A DNA stretch of 64,000 bases from Streptomyces sp. NBC_01591 (GCF_035918155.1 NZ_CP109327.1:1054001-1118000), one strand, 5' to 3'; positions 36,242-45,723 are shown, numbered from the stretch's first letter. Notes: generated by a model not told the origin, from the letters alone. Translations and numbers: made by a program.

Positions 36242-36289
36242 ACGTCAGCTATGGTGTGCGCGACCCCGACCGCACGGGAGGTGCGTTCC

Positions 36290-36769
36290 ATGCCACGCCG
36301 GCTCCGTTCCGTGGAACTCGAGTTCGTCGATTCCGCTCCGCTGCGACTGGTCTTCGCCGCCGAGGTGTCCGCGGCTCCCGAGGTGGTCTACCGTGCGCTC
36401 GCCGATGATGTGCCGGGCTGGCCGGGCTGGTTCACGGCGGTGACGGCCGCCCGGACCACCGAGGAGGGCGCGGGCCGCGAGGTCCGGCTCAAAGGCGGCT
36501 TCGTGATCCGCGAGACGATCATGGCGGCGGAGCCCGGCACGCGGTACGCCTACCGGGCCGACCGGACCAACGCCCCCGGGATGCGGGCCCTGCTGGAGGA
36601 ATGGCGGCTCACCCCGGCCGGGACCGGGACACGGGTGCGGTGGACGTTCGCCGCCGACGGTTCCGCACCCTTCCGGTTCGCCCTGCGGCTGGCCCGGTCG
36701 GGGATGGGCCGGTCCTTCCGGGACGCGGTACGCAATCTCGACCGGCGGCTGACCGGATCCGCGGCCTGA
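36290..36769 (+). CDS. SRPBCC-family protein
   Basis: 159-residue START-like protein: SVELEFVDSAPLRLVFAAEV opens the fold, AAPEVVYRALADDVPGWPGW forms the first helix/turn, and VRWTFAADGSAPFRFALRLA leads into the C-terminal helix. The ligand is unknown. ATG 36290 is chosen because GGGAGG (36276-36281) lies 8 bases upstream; a longer frame from 36212 lacks a site and contains the promoter. With the preceding gene it forms a tandem of two related folds with low mutual identity, so this is not a recent duplication. Confidence 0.8.
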   Translation: MPRRLRSVELEFVDSAPLRLVFAAEVSAAPEVVYRALADDVPGWPGWFTAVTAARTTEEGAGREVRLKGGFVIRETIMAAEPGTRYAYRADRTNAPGMRALLEEWRLTPAGTGTRVRWTFAADGSAPFRFALRLARSGMGRSFRDAVRNLDRRLTGSAA

Positions 36770-36807
36770 GGTCCGCCGCGCCGCGCGCACCCGGTTCCGC
36801 CCTGCGG

Positions 36808-37938
36808 TCAGGGCCAGTTGCCGTCGGCCAGGAAGGAGTCGATGGTCGCCGTGTACGGGGCGATGTCCAGGCCCTGCCCGGCGAGCCAGCTGTCGGAGTA
36901 GTACTTGTCGAGGTAGCGGTCGCCCGGGTCGCAGATCAGGGTGACGATGCTGCCCGTGCTGCCCTGCTCGACCATTTCGGCGACCAGCTTGAACGCGCTC
37001 CACAGTCCGGTGCCGGTGGAGCCGCCGGCCTTGCGGCCGATGGCCTTCTCCAGGGCGCGCACGGCCGCGACACTGGCCGCGTCCGGCACCTTCATCATCC
37101 GGTCGATGGCCCCGGGCACGAAGCTCGGTTCCATCCGGGGCCTTCCGATGCCCTCGATCCGGGAGCCGCAGTCGCTGGTGGCCAGGGGATCATGGTGGGT
37201 CCAGCCGTCGAAGAAGCAGGAGTTCTCCGGGTCGGGCACGCAGATCCGGGTGTCGAATTGCATGTAGTGCACATAGCGGGCGATCGTCGCCGAGGTGCCG
37301 CCGGTGCCCGCCGTGGCGACGATCCACGTCGGCTCCGGATAGCGCTCCAGCCTCAACTGCTGGTAGATCGACTCGGCGATGTTGTTGTTGCCGCGCCAGT
37401 CGGTGGCCCGCTCGGCGTAGGTGAACTGGTCCATGTAGTGGCCGCCGGTCTCCTCGGCGAGCATGGCGGACTCCTCGTACATCTTCCGCGAGTCGTCGAC
37501 GAAGTGACAGCGGCCGCCGTGGAATTCGATGAGCCGGCACTTCTCGGGGCTGGTGGTGCGGGGCATCACGGCGATGAACGGCACACCGATCAGCTTGGCG
37601 AAGTACGCCTCCGAGACGGCCGTCGAACCGCTGGACGCCTCGATCACCGGCTTGCCCGGCCGGATCCAGCCGTTGCAGAGCCCGTAGAGGAAGAGCGAGC
37701 GGGCCAGCCGGTGCTTGAGACTGCCGGTGGGGTGCGTCGACTCGTCCTTGAGATAGAGGTCGATACCCCACGCCTCGGGCAGCGGGAAGCGCAGCAGATG
37801 GGTGTCGGCGGAGCGGTTGGCGTCGGCCTGGACCTTGCGCACCGCCTCCTTCAGCCAGGCCCGGTACCCGGGGTCGGAGCGGTCGATGTCGATCGTCGCC
37901 GCGGCCCGGCCTTCGTGTCCGTGCTTCTCGGTGCCCAT
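36808..37938 (-). CDS. PLP-dependent cysteine synthase-family enzyme (Cds1-like)
   Basis: 376-residue fold-type II PLP enzyme. The Schiff-base lysine is in [11 protein letters not shown] (Lys75), a phosphate/substrate loop in [20 protein letters not shown], and the glycine-rich PLP-phosphate loop in [17 protein letters not shown]. The long insert ([20 protein letters not shown]) and [11 protein letters not shown]-terminal part match actinobacterial proteins related to M. tuberculosis Rv3684, described as a cysteine desulfhydrase; cysteine synthase activity is the alternative. ATG 37938 has GAGGAGG about 9 bases upstream. Its upstream region faces a divergent small gene at 38146. Confidence 0.87.
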   Translation of the reverse strand: MGTEKHGHEGRAAATIDIDRSDPGYRAWLKEAVRKVQADANRSADTHLLRFPLPEAWGIDLYLKDESTHPTGSLKHRLARSLFLYGLCNGWIRPGKPVIEASSGSTAVSEAYFAKLIGVPFIAVMPRTTSPEKCRLIEFHGGRCHFVDDSRKMYEESAMLAEETGGHYMDQFTYAERATDWRGNNNIAESIYQQLRLERYPEPTWIVATAGTGGTSATIARYVHYMQFDTRICVPDPENSCFFDGWTHHDPLATSDCGSRIEGIGRPRMEPSFVPGAIDRMMKVPDAASVAAVRALEKAIGRKAGGSTGTGLWSAFKLVAEMVEQGSTGSIVTLICDPGDRYLDKYYSDSWLAGQGLDIAPYTATIDSFLADGNWP

Positions 37939-38145
37939 CAGCGCGTTCCTCCTCGTGTCACCGTCACTCTCCACCCACAACCTATTCCCCCTACCTGCAC
38001 AAACGTTCACTTTGATGTTCCATAGCCCTGCCTTGGCGTCGACGGGCCCGGCCACCGCGGCACCGGGCCGGGACGCGGCCTGGCGCGTCGGTCCCGGTTT
38101 GTGCACACTGCCCATCAGAAGTGTCACGAAGGGGGCGAAGCAGCC

Positions 38146-38463
38146 ATGCCGGAAACGGAGTTCAGTGCGACGGGGGTACGGATCGAGCGGTGGGCCCGTT
38201 CGCTCACCACGGCCGGGCAGGTGATCGTCAAGGACGGCAGACTGGCCCTGCTGACCAGCAGCGGGCGGGAGATCGACAGTGCCCCGGTGGTGACGGTGAG
38301 CGCGGGCAGGCCGTGGTTCGCCGGCGCCGGAGCGGCCGTGGCCCGTCTCAACGGGACGCGGTACCGGCTGACCATGGGCCAGCGCAACCGCGGTCCGGAC
38401 CGGGCCGGGCCGGCCCGCCGGTTCCTGGAGACGCTGCGCAGCGCGGGCGGCCGGATGACCTGA
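38146..38463 (+). CDS. Small hypothetical protein (105 aa)
   Basis: Compact basic protein with alternating beta-strand pattern ([40 protein letters not shown]), probably a small beta-domain. No membrane helix or signal is visible. GAAGGGGG lies about 10 bases before ATG 38146. The composition and codon usage look genuine, but I do not recognise a family. It is divergent from the cysteine synthase-like gene and about 190 bases before the HATPase gene. Confidence 0.65.
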   Translation: MPETEFSATGVRIERWARSLTTAGQVIVKDGRLALLTSSGREIDSAPVVTVSAGRPWFAGAGAAVARLNGTRYRLTMGQRNRGPDRAGPARRFLETLRSAGGRMT

Positions 38464-38650
38464 CGCGGGCGGCGGCACCGGGAGACCGCGAGTTGCGGAG
38501 CAGTGAACCCTGGGCGACATTGGACACGTCACTCATGGTTAACCGGCGGTGACACTGTGATCCACGCCGTCGGGGCGCCAATCAGCAGCCGGCCAGCTGC
38601 TGGATCCGTTCCTTCGTCTTCTTCCGGACCTATTTCGGGGAGTCGCAGCC

Positions 38651-39172
38651 GTGATCAGCGAGCCAAGCAGGCACTGCACGGTGGAGCTCCAGGCCCTGCC
38701 GTCGCGGATCGGTCAGGTCCGCAGAATCATCTCGGCGCAGTTGCGCTACTGGCATCTCGATCCTTTGGTCGACCAGGCCGCGCTCGGCGTCACCGAACTG
38801 CTGACCAATGTCCACCGGCATGCCCAGCCGGACAAATCATGCACCGTCGAGATCGAGTTACTGCTCGAACGGCTGACGGTTTCCGTCCACGACCACGATC
38901 CACGGCTGCCGACCGTGCGCGAACCCAGCGCGTCCAGTACATCGGGGCGCGGGCTCGCACTGATCGCCGCGGTCAGCGAGAGCTGGGGGGTCCGTCCGAG
39001 GGGCGGGGCCGGGAAGGTTGTCTGGTTCACCCTTCCGGCGCCACTCCGGTGCGCCCCGCTTCCGCCGCATCCCGTGTACGGGGCCACCACCGACGGGCCG
39101 TTCGAGCTGGACGGCATCACCTACCTGGAGAGCGGCACGCCTTCCGTCGCACGGTCGGCGGTGGTCGGCTGA
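38651..39172 (+). CDS. ATP-binding protein, HATPase_c (RsbW/SpoIIAB-like)
   Basis: 173-residue GHKL ATPase of the anti-sigma-factor-like group common in Streptomyces. The N-box is AALGVTELLTNVHRHAQPD, the G1 box VSVHDHDPRLP and the G2 box STSGRGLALIAAVSESWGV, with KVVWFTLP closing the domain. A further 40 C-terminal residues (GPFELDGITYLESGTPSVAR) lie beyond the fold. Such proteins typically phosphorylate anti-anti-sigma partners or inhibit sigma factors; no cognate sigma gene is adjacent. The GTG at 38651 follows GGGGAG. The phosphatase gene at 3562-6375 is a possible distant partner of the same class. Confidence 0.82.
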   Translation: MISEPSRHCTVELQALPSRIGQVRRIISAQLRYWHLDPLVDQAALGVTELLTNVHRHAQPDKSCTVEIELLLERLTVSVHDHDPRLPTVREPSASSTSGRGLALIAAVSESWGVRPRGGAGKVVWFTLPAPLRCAPLPPHPVYGATTDGPFELDGITYLESGTPSVARSAVVG

Positions 39173-39254
39173 CCTGCCCGGTCCCGACGGGCGCCCGTGG
39201 CGGAACGGGAGGGGCGAGGCGCCGGACGGCGTCCCGTCCCTCCCCCGCCGTGCG

Positions 39255-41819
39255 CTACTCGGCGGCGATCGCGCGGAGCACGTTCAGCCGTGCGGCCCGG
39301 CGGGCCGGGCGCCGCCCCGCCAGTGCTCCGGCGGCGATCCCCACGAGGGCGACCGCCAGGAGTCGCAGCGGCGGCAGGTCGAAGGCGACTGCGGTGTCGC
39401 CCGCGGACGCCTCGACCAGCACCCAGCCGAGGAAGCCGCCGAGCAGCAGTCCGCCCGTCGTGCCGAACGCGGCCACCAGGACGGACTCCCAGCGGACCAT
39501 CGAGCGCAACTGGCTCCTGGTCTGTCCCACCGCCCGCAACAGGCCCATCTCCCTGGTGCGTTCGTGGAGGGCCAGGGTGAGCGTGTTGGCGATGCCCAGC
39601 AGGGCGATCAGCACGGCGAGTGCCAGCAGGGCGTAGACCAGGGTGAGCATCATGTCGATGCCGCCGGCCGAGGACTGCGCGTACTCGCTCCGGGTCTGCA
39701 CCTCCGGATTGCCGTACGCCGCCGCGGTCTTCGCGACCGCCGCCCTGCCGTCGGCGGTGGACACGCCGGGCTCGAAGGAGACGGCGATCAGCGAGTCGGA
39801 GTCCTGCGCACGGTGCGGGGCCCAGGCCTGGCGGGTGATGACGTAGTCGCCTGCCAGTTCCGACCGCTCGTAGACGGCGCGGACGGTGAAGTCGCGCTGC
39901 GTGCCGTCGGTGAAGGCGAGCCGGGCAACGGAGCCGGGGTGCAGACCGCGCTTCGCGGCCTCGGTGCCGGAGACGGCGATCCCGTCCGTACCCAGCCCCG
40001 TCAGCAAGCCGTCGACCCGGCCGAGGTCGAAGACCCTGCCGAGCGCGGCCGGGTCGGTCACGGTCAGGGCGCGCCCCGCACCGTCGACCTCCGCGACCCC
40101 CTTGCCGAGGCCGACGGCGGTCGCGACCTGCGGCAGCCGGTCGACGGCCGGGGCGAGCCGGGGGCTGAGGCCGCTGCCACCCGCCCCGAAGGCGGGGGCG
40201 CTGATGGCGACATCGCCCGCGAAGGAGCGGTCGACGGTCTGGTTCATGGTCGCCTTCAGCGATGCGCCGAAGACCGTGAAGAGGGAGACCACGGCGACGC
40301 CGATCATCAGCGCGGTCGCGGTGGACGCGGTCCGCCGGGGGCTGCGCAGCGCGTTGCGCGCGGCCAGTCGGCCGGTGACACCGCGCAGCCGGTCGAGCGG
40401 GGCGCCGAGGACCCGTACCGCGTACGTGGCGGCGACCGGGCCGAGGACCACGAACGCGGCCAGTGCCGATACCGCACCGGCGGCCGACAGCCAGACGGAC
40501 GGGACGGCCAGGGCCCCGGTCAGGATGACCCCGACCGAGGCCACCAGCAGTACGAGCCCGGCGAGGGCCCGTGTCCGGGACGCCCCGGAGTCGTCGACGG
40601 CGCTCTCGCGCAGGGCGGCGAGCGGAGCGGTGCGTCCCGCCCGGACGGCGGGCAGCAGGGCGGAGCCGACACAGACGAGGATCCCCACGGCGAGCGGCAG
40701 CAGCAGGGAGACGGCGCCGATCACCAGCGCCCCGTCGGGGAACGGGAATCCGACGGCGGGGAAGAGGGCCCGCAGTCCTGCGGCGATGCCGATGCCACCG
40801 GCCAGACCCGCGGCGGAGGCGATCACGGCGACCGCGGTCGCCTCGACGAGGGTCGAGGCGACCACCTGACGGCGTACGGCACCGAGGGCGCGCAGCAGGG
40901 CGTTCTCGCGGGTCCGCTGGGCGACGACGATCGCGAAGGTGTTGTGGATGGAGAAGGTGGCGACGAGCAGCACGATCCCGGAGAACACCAGCAGCAGTGT
41001 GGTGAACAGGCCGAGGAAGGCGCCGGAGATCATGTCCCGGTTCTCGGCGGCCGAGGCCTGTCCGGTGATGGCCTCGACGCCCGCGGGCAGTACGGGCCGC
41101 AGCGCGTCGACGAGTTCCCGCTGGCTGATGCCGGGGCCGGCGCGGACCTGGATGGCCGACGCCTCGCCGGGCTTCGGCGTGAGGTACTTCTCGGCGTCGG
41201 CCTGTGTCATGGCCGTGTAGGTGACCTGCCCCATGCCGTCCTGGCCGCCGAAGGTGGCCAGTCCGACGATCGTGACGTGTACGGGGTCGGGGGTGCGCAG
41301 CACGGTCCTGTCGCCGATCCTGAGCCCTCCCCGGTCGGCGGTGCCCCGGTTGACGACGACCTCACCGGGGGCGGCCGGGGCGCGTCCGGCGGCGAGCCGG
41401 TACGGGTTGAGCTCCGGGTCGTCGATCCAGTTGCCGGCGAGGGTCGGCGGGCCCTGACCGCCGATGGGTCTGCCGTCGGCGCCGATGAGCTGGCCGGCGC
41501 CCTGGATGTCGGGGGCCGCCGCGGCAACGCCGGGGGTCCGTTCGATCCGCTGCACGAGTGCGGTACTCACCGGCCGCCGGGTGCCCTGGGACTCACCTGC
41601 GACGGTGACCGCGTCGGAGCCGCGCACGACGGCGTCGGTACCGGCGTTGGCGTCGGTGAACATGGTGTCGAAGCTCGCGCGCAGTGTGTCGCCCATGACG
41701 AGCGTGCCGGTGAGGAACGCGACGCCGAGCAGAACGGCGACGAACGTACCGGCGAAGCGGCGCTTGTGGGCGCGGAGCGAGGAGATGCTCAGGCGTACGG
41801 AGGCCCAAATGCCGTTCAT
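39255..41819 (-). CDS. ABC transporter permease, FtsX/MacB type
   Basis: About 854-residue membrane protein with two FtsX domains. The N-terminal helix (FAGTFVAVLLGVAFLTGTL) is followed by a large extracytoplasmic domain, a four-helix block (about 260-500, with TFSIHNTFAIVVAQRTRENA), a second periplasmic-type domain and a final FtsX block (MMLTLVYALLALAVLIALLG, TRSQLRSMVRWESVLVAAFG). Such permeases work with a MacB/LolD-type ATPase to export peptides, drugs or lipoproteins. ATG 41819 is 4 bases past the ATPase gene's stop codon, so the two are translationally coupled. Last gene of the SHOCT-ATPase-permease operon. Confidence 0.9.
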   Translation of the reverse strand: MNGIWASVRLSISSLRAHKRRFAGTFVAVLLGVAFLTGTLVMGDTLRASFDTMFTDANAGTDAVVRGSDAVTVAGESQGTRRPVSTALVQRIERTPGVAAAAPDIQGAGQLIGADGRPIGGQGPPTLAGNWIDDPELNPYRLAAGRAPAAPGEVVVNRGTADRGGLRIGDRTVLRTPDPVHVTIVGLATFGGQDGMGQVTYTAMTQADAEKYLTPKPGEASAIQVRAGPGISQRELVDALRPVLPAGVEAITGQASAAENRDMISGAFLGLFTTLLLVFSGIVLLVATFSIHNTFAIVVAQRTRENALLRALGAVRRQVVASTLVEATAVAVIASAAGLAGGIGIAAGLRALFPAVGFPFPDGALVIGAVSLLLPLAVGILVCVGSALLPAVRAGRTAPLAALRESAVDDSGASRTRALAGLVLLVASVGVILTGALAVPSVWLSAAGAVSALAAFVVLGPVAATYAVRVLGAPLDRLRGVTGRLAARNALRSPRRTASTATALMIGVAVVSLFTVFGASLKATMNQTVDRSFAGDVAISAPAFGAGGSGLSPRLAPAVDRLPQVATAVGLGKGVAEVDGAGRALTVTDPAALGRVFDLGRVDGLLTGLGTDGIAVSGTEAAKRGLHPGSVARLAFTDGTQRDFTVRAVYERSELAGDYVITRQAWAPHRAQDSDSLIAVSFEPGVSTADGRAAVAKTAAAYGNPEVQTRSEYAQSSAGGIDMMLTLVYALLALAVLIALLGIANTLTLALHERTREMGLLRAVGQTRSQLRSMVRWESVLVAAFGTTGGLLLGGFLGWVLVEASAGDTAVAFDLPPLRLLAVALVGIAAGALAGRRPARRAARLNVLRAIAAE

Positions 41820-41823
41820 GCCG

Positions 41824-42612
41824 TCACCGCCCGCGTGAGGAGTGGGGGGCGAAGGACTTGAAGCGGTCGAGCACGCGCTCCGCCGTGGGGTCGGGCATCC
41901 GGTCGACGAGCCGGCCGTCGGCGAGGAAGACGACCTCGTCGGCGTGGGCGGCGGCGACCGGGTCGTGGGTGACCATGACGACCGTACGGGCGGTCTGCCG
42001 GACGGTGCGGCCGAGCAGCCGGAGCACTTCCTGGCTGGAGCGGGAGTCGAGATTGCCGGTCGGTTCGTCGGCGAAGACGACATCGGGGCTGCCCGCGAAG
42101 GCCCGGGCCACCGCCACCCGCTGCTGTTGTCCGCCGGACAGTTCGCCGGGCCGGTGGTGCAGCCGGTCCCGGAGCCCGACGGTGTCGACGAGTGCGTCGA
42201 GCCACTCCTGGTCGGGCCGCTCCCCCGCGAGGTCGAGGGGCAGGGTGATGTTCTCGGCGACGGTGAGCGTCGGCAGCAGGTTGAAGGACTGGAAGACGAA
42301 GCCGATCCGGCGGCGGCGCAGCAGGGTGAGCCTGCGGTCGTCGAGCGTGCTGATGTCGGTGTCGCCGATGAACGCGGAGCCCGAGGTGAGCGTGTCGAGT
42401 CCGGCGGCGCAGTGCATCAGGGTGGATTTGCCGGATCCGGAGGGCCCCATGATCGCGGTGAAGCGTCCGGCCGGGAAGTCGACGCTCACCCCGTCCAGGG
42501 CCCTGACCCGGGTGTCGCCCGCGCCGTAGAGCTTCACGGCGTCGACGACCCGGGCGGCGGGTGCGGGAGCGGGCCCGGGGGTGGGTTCGGAGATGGGGAC
42601 GGTGGTGGTCAT
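41824..42612 (-). CDS. ABC transporter ATP-binding protein, LolD/MacB type
   Basis: 262-residue ATPase that powers the adjacent FtsX-type permease. Walker A is GPSGSGKST, the Q-loop sits in FVFQSFNLLPTLTVAENITL, the signature motif is LSGGQQQRVAVARAFAG, Walker B is VVFADEPTGNLDSRSS and the H-loop is VMVTHDPVAAAHADEVV. The start at 42612 overlaps the stop codon of the SHOCT gene (ATGA), consistent with an operon. Confidence 0.93.
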   Translation of the reverse strand: MTTTVPISEPTPGPAPAPAARVVDAVKLYGAGDTRVRALDGVSVDFPAGRFTAIMGPSGSGKSTLMHCAAGLDTLTSGSAFIGDTDISTLDDRRLTLLRRRRIGFVFQSFNLLPTLTVAENITLPLDLAGERPDQEWLDALVDTVGLRDRLHHRPGELSGGQQQRVAVARAFAGSPDVVFADEPTGNLDSRSSQEVLRLLGRTVRQTARTVVMVTHDPVAAAHADEVVFLADGRLVDRMPDPTAERVLDRFKSFAPHSSRGR

Positions 42613-42899
42613 GCCACGCCGCCCTTGCTGCCGCGGCCGAACTGTTCGTCCAGGACGGAGAGTCGGCGCCAGTACTCGTCCTCGTCGATCTCGCCGGCCG
42701 CGAAGCGCCGGCCGAGCAGAGTGATCGGTGATGGCTCGACAGGTGCTTCCCGGGTGGTACGTGCCTGCCAGGGGCCTCGACGGCCGCGCCACGCGGTACG
42801 GCGCAGCAGGGTGACGCCGCCGATGACGACGGCCGCCCAGAAGAGCGGGAAGAGGAGGATCCAGGGCCCGGGTCCACCGCTGTGCGCCAGGGTGTTCAT
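42609..42899 (-). CDS. SHOCT-domain small membrane protein
   Basis: 96-residue protein. One membrane helix (PWILLFPLFWAAVVIGGVTL) is followed by a basic linker and a C-terminal SHOCT motif (LGRRFAAGEIDEDEYWRRLS). SHOCT domains are short helical oligomerisation elements found at protein ends. GGGAG lies 9 bases before ATG 42899. It overlaps the ATPase gene by 4 bases and is probably the first gene of the ABC operon; it may help assemble or regulate the transporter. Confidence 0.82.
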   Translation of the reverse strand: MNTLAHSGGPGPWILLFPLFWAAVVIGGVTLLRRTAWRGRRGPWQARTTREAPVEPSPITLLGRRFAAGEIDEDEYWRRLSVLDEQFGRGSKGGVA

Positions 42900-43023
42900 C
42901 TCGTTCAGCTCCCTCGGTTCAGGGTTCGCGTTCAGGTTTTCCTGACGCTTTCGAGCCTCGCCCCGAGAGGGGCTCCGAGTCGTCGTACGGCCAGCGGCCG
43001 CACGCATACCCCCTCGGGAGTAC

Positions 43024-43606
43024 GTGGCGCCGCTGCGGCTGCTCCCGTCGGCGACCGGGGTCGAGGCCACCCAGGAGCTCCTGTGGGAGCGCGGCTACGT
43101 GGGCACCAGCCCCAAGGCCATCCAGCAGCAGGCGGGCGCGGGCCAGGGCAGCATGTACCACCACTTCGCGGGCAAGCCCGATCTCGCGCTCGCGGCCATC
43201 CGCCGTACGCCGCGCAGCTGCGCGAGACGGCCGACCGGCTGCTCGACGGCCCGGGAACGTCTACGAGCGGATCTCCGCGTACCTCCTGCGCGAGCGTGAT
43301 GTGATGCGCGGCTGCCCGGTCGGTCGGCTCACGATGGACCCTGACGTCATCGCCAGTGACGAGTTGCGCGCGCCGGTCGACGAGACGATCGGCCGGCTGC
43401 GCTGCCGGCTCGCCGAGATCGTCCAGGAGGGCCTGGACGAGGGCGAGTTCGCCCGCCACCTCGTCGCCGACGAGGTGGCGGCGACGATCGTCGCGACGGT
43501 GCAGGGCGGCTATGTGCTGGCCCGCGCCTCCGGTTCGCCGGACGCCTTCGACGCGGGCGTCCGCGGGCTGCTCTCGCTGCTCGCCCCCGCCGACGCCGAA
43601 CTCCTT
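43024..43606 (+). pseudogene. TetR-family regulator with two frameshifts
   Basis: The helix-turn-helix is in the first frame (ATQELLWERGYVGTSPKAIQ, then AGQGSMYHHFAGKPDLALAA). The sequence AAQLRETADRLLDGPG continues in a second frame from about 43208. RISAYLLRERDVMRGCPVGR and the C-terminal domain (MDPDVIASDELRAPVDETIG ... VATVQGGYVLARASGSPDAF) are in a third from about 43260. Two frameshifts within 60 bases and a missing standard N-terminus indicate a pseudogene. It is divergent from the ABC operon, which it may once have regulated. Confidence 0.7.
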
Positions 43607-43937
43607 CCTCTGGGGCCCCGGATTCCAGGGCGTCGTCCAGGACTTCGGCCGCCCCGAGGTGCAGCACTGGACCGGACTGGCGTACCGGGAAGGGCCCGCA
43701 TCGGCCGCCCTCCCCCGCACGGCGACCCGCCATCGCACGGCCGTCGCGACCTCCGTCCCGCCCGCCGACGCGGTCGAGGCCGCCCTCACGGCCCTGGCCG
43801 TCGACCCCCGCCGCTGGGAACTGCTCCACTTCACCCTCTGGGAGCACGACGCCCCCGAGGCCCCCGAGGACCGCTACCAGGTGCTGCACCTGAGCACGCC
43901 GGAGCGGGACCGGCTCGGGGAGGGACGGCAGTGGTAG
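43605..43937 (+). pseudogene. C-terminal fragment of an unrecognised protein
   Basis: A protein-like frame (FLWGPGFQGVVQDFGRPEVQ, then DPRRWELLHFTLWEHDAPEA, ending RDRLGEGRQW) starts abruptly where TetR homology ends, without a start codon, and stops at 43937, overlapping the phosphotriesterase start. The overlap suggests it was the upstream partner gene of the phosphotriesterase. I do not recognise the family. Confidence 0.5.
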
Positions 43938-44373
43938 CGACCGTCCGTACGGTCCTGGGCGACATCCCGGCAGCCGAGTTGGGCGTCTGCGACGCACATG
44001 ACCACCTCTTCCTGCGCAGCCCGTTGCTTCCGGGGCAGGAGCTGGACGACCCCGAGCGGGCGGCCGGACAACTGCACGCCTCCGTCGCACTGGGCGGCCG
44101 GTCGGTCGTGCAGTGGACCCCGTACGGGATGGGGCGTGAGCCCGAAACCCTGGCGTCGCCGACCCGCACGACGAGCGCGCACGTGGTGGCGGCGACACGA
44201 CCGTGCCCGGGACCCCGGGCATGCCGTATCTGCTGCGACGGCTGCGCCCTCGCCTCGAACAGGACCTGGGAAAGCAGGCGTTGGACACGATCCTGGTGGC
44301 CAACGCGGCACGGGCGTTCGCCTGGCGGACACCTTCGGACCCGTACGAGGGATCAGGGTCGGGCAGGCCCTGA
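43931..44373 (+). pseudogene. Phosphotriesterase-family hydrolase with central deletion
   Basis: The N-terminus carries the first metal-binding motif and conserved surroundings (AAELGVCDAHDHLFLRSPLL, ALGGRSVVQWTPYGMGR). After about 44150 the sequence jumps, in a different frame, to a typical C-terminus (GGDTTVPGTPGMPYLLRRLR, then LDTILVANAARAFAWR) ending at 44373. The central roughly 200 residues with the remaining metal ligands are missing, so the enzyme is inactive. GTG 43931 overlaps the end of the upstream fragment. Confidence 0.7.
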
Positions 44374-44380
44374 GCCCCCG

Positions 44381-45595
44381 TCAGGCCAGCGCGGCCAGTG
44401 GATCGTCCAGCACCGGCTGCCAGGCCAGTTCCGCCGCGCCCACCAGGCTGTTGTGGTTGAGCGTGCACGGCAGGATCGGCACACTGCCGCTCCGCCCCCA
44501 CAGGCTGCGGTCGGCGACCACGGCACGCAGCCGCTCCGGGTCCGCGTCGAGCAGGGCTCGGTGCAGTCCGCCTAGGATGATGCGGTCCGGGTTGAGGATG
44601 TTGACCAGACCGGCGAGCCCGAGGCCGAGCCGGTCGATCAGCTCCTCGGCCGCGCCCCTTACCGCCGCGTCCTCGTACTCCGTGCGCAGCAGATCGCCGG
44701 CCTGCTTGAGCAGCGACTCCTCCGGACCGGGTTCGCGTCGGGCGGTGACGAGGAAGGCCAGCGGGTCGGTCTCGACGTCCAGACAGCCGCGCCCGCCGCA
44801 GTGGCAGGGGCGCCCCTCGGGGTTCACCGTGAGATGCCCCACCTCCAGCGCGAGTCCCGAACTCCCGGTGTGCAGGCGGCCGTCGAGGACCAGGGCGCCG
44901 CCCACCCCCCGGTGGCCGGTGGCCACGCAGAGCAGATGCTGGGCGCCCCGGCCCGCGCCGTGGCGGTGTTCGGCGAGCGCGGCGAGGTTGACGTCGTTCC
45001 CGGTGAACGCGGGTCCGGGGATGCCTGCTTCACGTACGCAGTCGGCGAAGATCTCGCTCACCGGGGCGCCCGCCGGCCAGGCGATGTGCAGCGGGTTGAG
45101 CGCGGTGCCCTCCGGTTCGGCGACCGCCGACGGCACCGCGAGGCCCGCGCCGACGCAGCGCAGTCCGCTGTCCCGCAGCAACCGGGCACAGTCGTCGACC
45201 ACTTCGCCGATGACCTGCGCCGGGTCCGCCGTGACGGTGACACAGCCGGGAGCGGTGGCCACGAGCCGCCCACCGAGCCCGACGAGCGCGGCCCGGAATC
45301 CGTCGGCGTGCACCTGAGCGGCAATGGCGACGGGGCCGGACTCCCGGACGGACAACCGGTGCGAGGGGCGGCCCTGCGAGCCGGCGGCGGAACCGGGCCG
45401 GGAGTCGACCCGGATCAGGCCGAGCGCCTCCAGTTCCGCGGCGACCGCACCGGCGGTCGCCCGGGTGACGCCGAGCTCGGAGGTGAGGACGGCGCGGGTG
45501 GGCGCACGTCCGGTGTGGACCAGTTCCAGCGCGGGTCCGAGCGCGCTGCGGCCCCTCTCCAACTTTGTCCGGGTGGTGGACACCTTGCCGTTCAT
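44381..45595 (-). CDS. ROK-family transcriptional repressor
   Basis: 404-residue sugar-responsive regulator. The N-terminal winged helix (RAVLTSELGVTRATAGAVAA, ELEALGLIRVDSR) is fused to an ROK kinase-like domain with CVATGHRGVGGALVLDGRLH and the zinc-binding CHCGGRGCLDVE cluster. The ROK fold binds sugar or sugar phosphate to release DNA. ATG 45595 has only a weak GAGACT box 7 bases upstream. It diverges from an MFS transporter gene whose start codon lies inside an AGTTTGT...ACAAACT palindrome resembling XylR-type ROK operators, so the transporter is its probable target. Confidence 0.9.
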   Translation of the reverse strand: MNGKVSTTRTKLERGRSALGPALELVHTGRAPTRAVLTSELGVTRATAGAVAAELEALGLIRVDSRPGSAAGSQGRPSHRLSVRESGPVAIAAQVHADGFRAALVGLGGRLVATAPGCVTVTADPAQVIGEVVDDCARLLRDSGLRCVGAGLAVPSAVAEPEGTALNPLHIAWPAGAPVSEIFADCVREAGIPGPAFTGNDVNLAALAEHRHGAGRGAQHLLCVATGHRGVGGALVLDGRLHTGSSGLALEVGHLTVNPEGRPCHCGGRGCLDVETDPLAFLVTARREPGPEESLLKQAGDLLRTEYEDAAVRGAAEELIDRLGLGLAGLVNILNPDRIILGGLHRALLDADPERLRAVVADRSLWGRSGSVPILPCTLNHNSLVGAAELAWQPVLDDPLAALA

Positions 45596-45691
45596 GGGGG
45601 CGAGTCTCCCATGGTCCCGGGGTGCGGCCGACGCCCCGGTGGCGCGGTCGTGGCCCTGACGACCGTCTTGCGCCCGCTGTCCCGGCGCCCC

Positions 45692-45697
45692 TATGCT
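45692..45697 (+). promoter_or_regulatory. -10 box of leaderless promoter (TATGCT)
   Basis: Six bases upstream of the MFS gene GTG at 45704. It sits right beside the ROK-type palindrome, so repressor binding would block transcription initiation. Confidence 0.55.
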
Positions 45698-45698
45698 G

Positions 45699-45723
45699 AG
45701 TTTGTGCCGCAACTAAACAAACT
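45699..45723. promoter_or_regulatory. Candidate ROK repressor operator (AGTTTGT-N11-ACAAACT)
   Basis: Perfect 7-bp inverted arms (45699-45705 and 45717-45723) overlapping the start codon of the MFS gene, in the intergenic region shared with the ROK regulator. The arms match the known XylR-type ROK operator half-sites (AGTTTGTT/AACAAACT) of Gram-positive bacteria. Confidence 0.6.

Noticed and set aside
39018..41861. 947-codon plus-strand frame over the ABC permease
   Set aside because: Gly/Arg/Asp-rich composition opposite a clear FtsX permease; a shadow.
43301..44575. Single 424-codon plus-strand frame across TetR and phosphotriesterase remains
   Set aside because: It crosses three unrelated homology segments and runs into the antisense of the ROK gene; it is an artefact of high GC.
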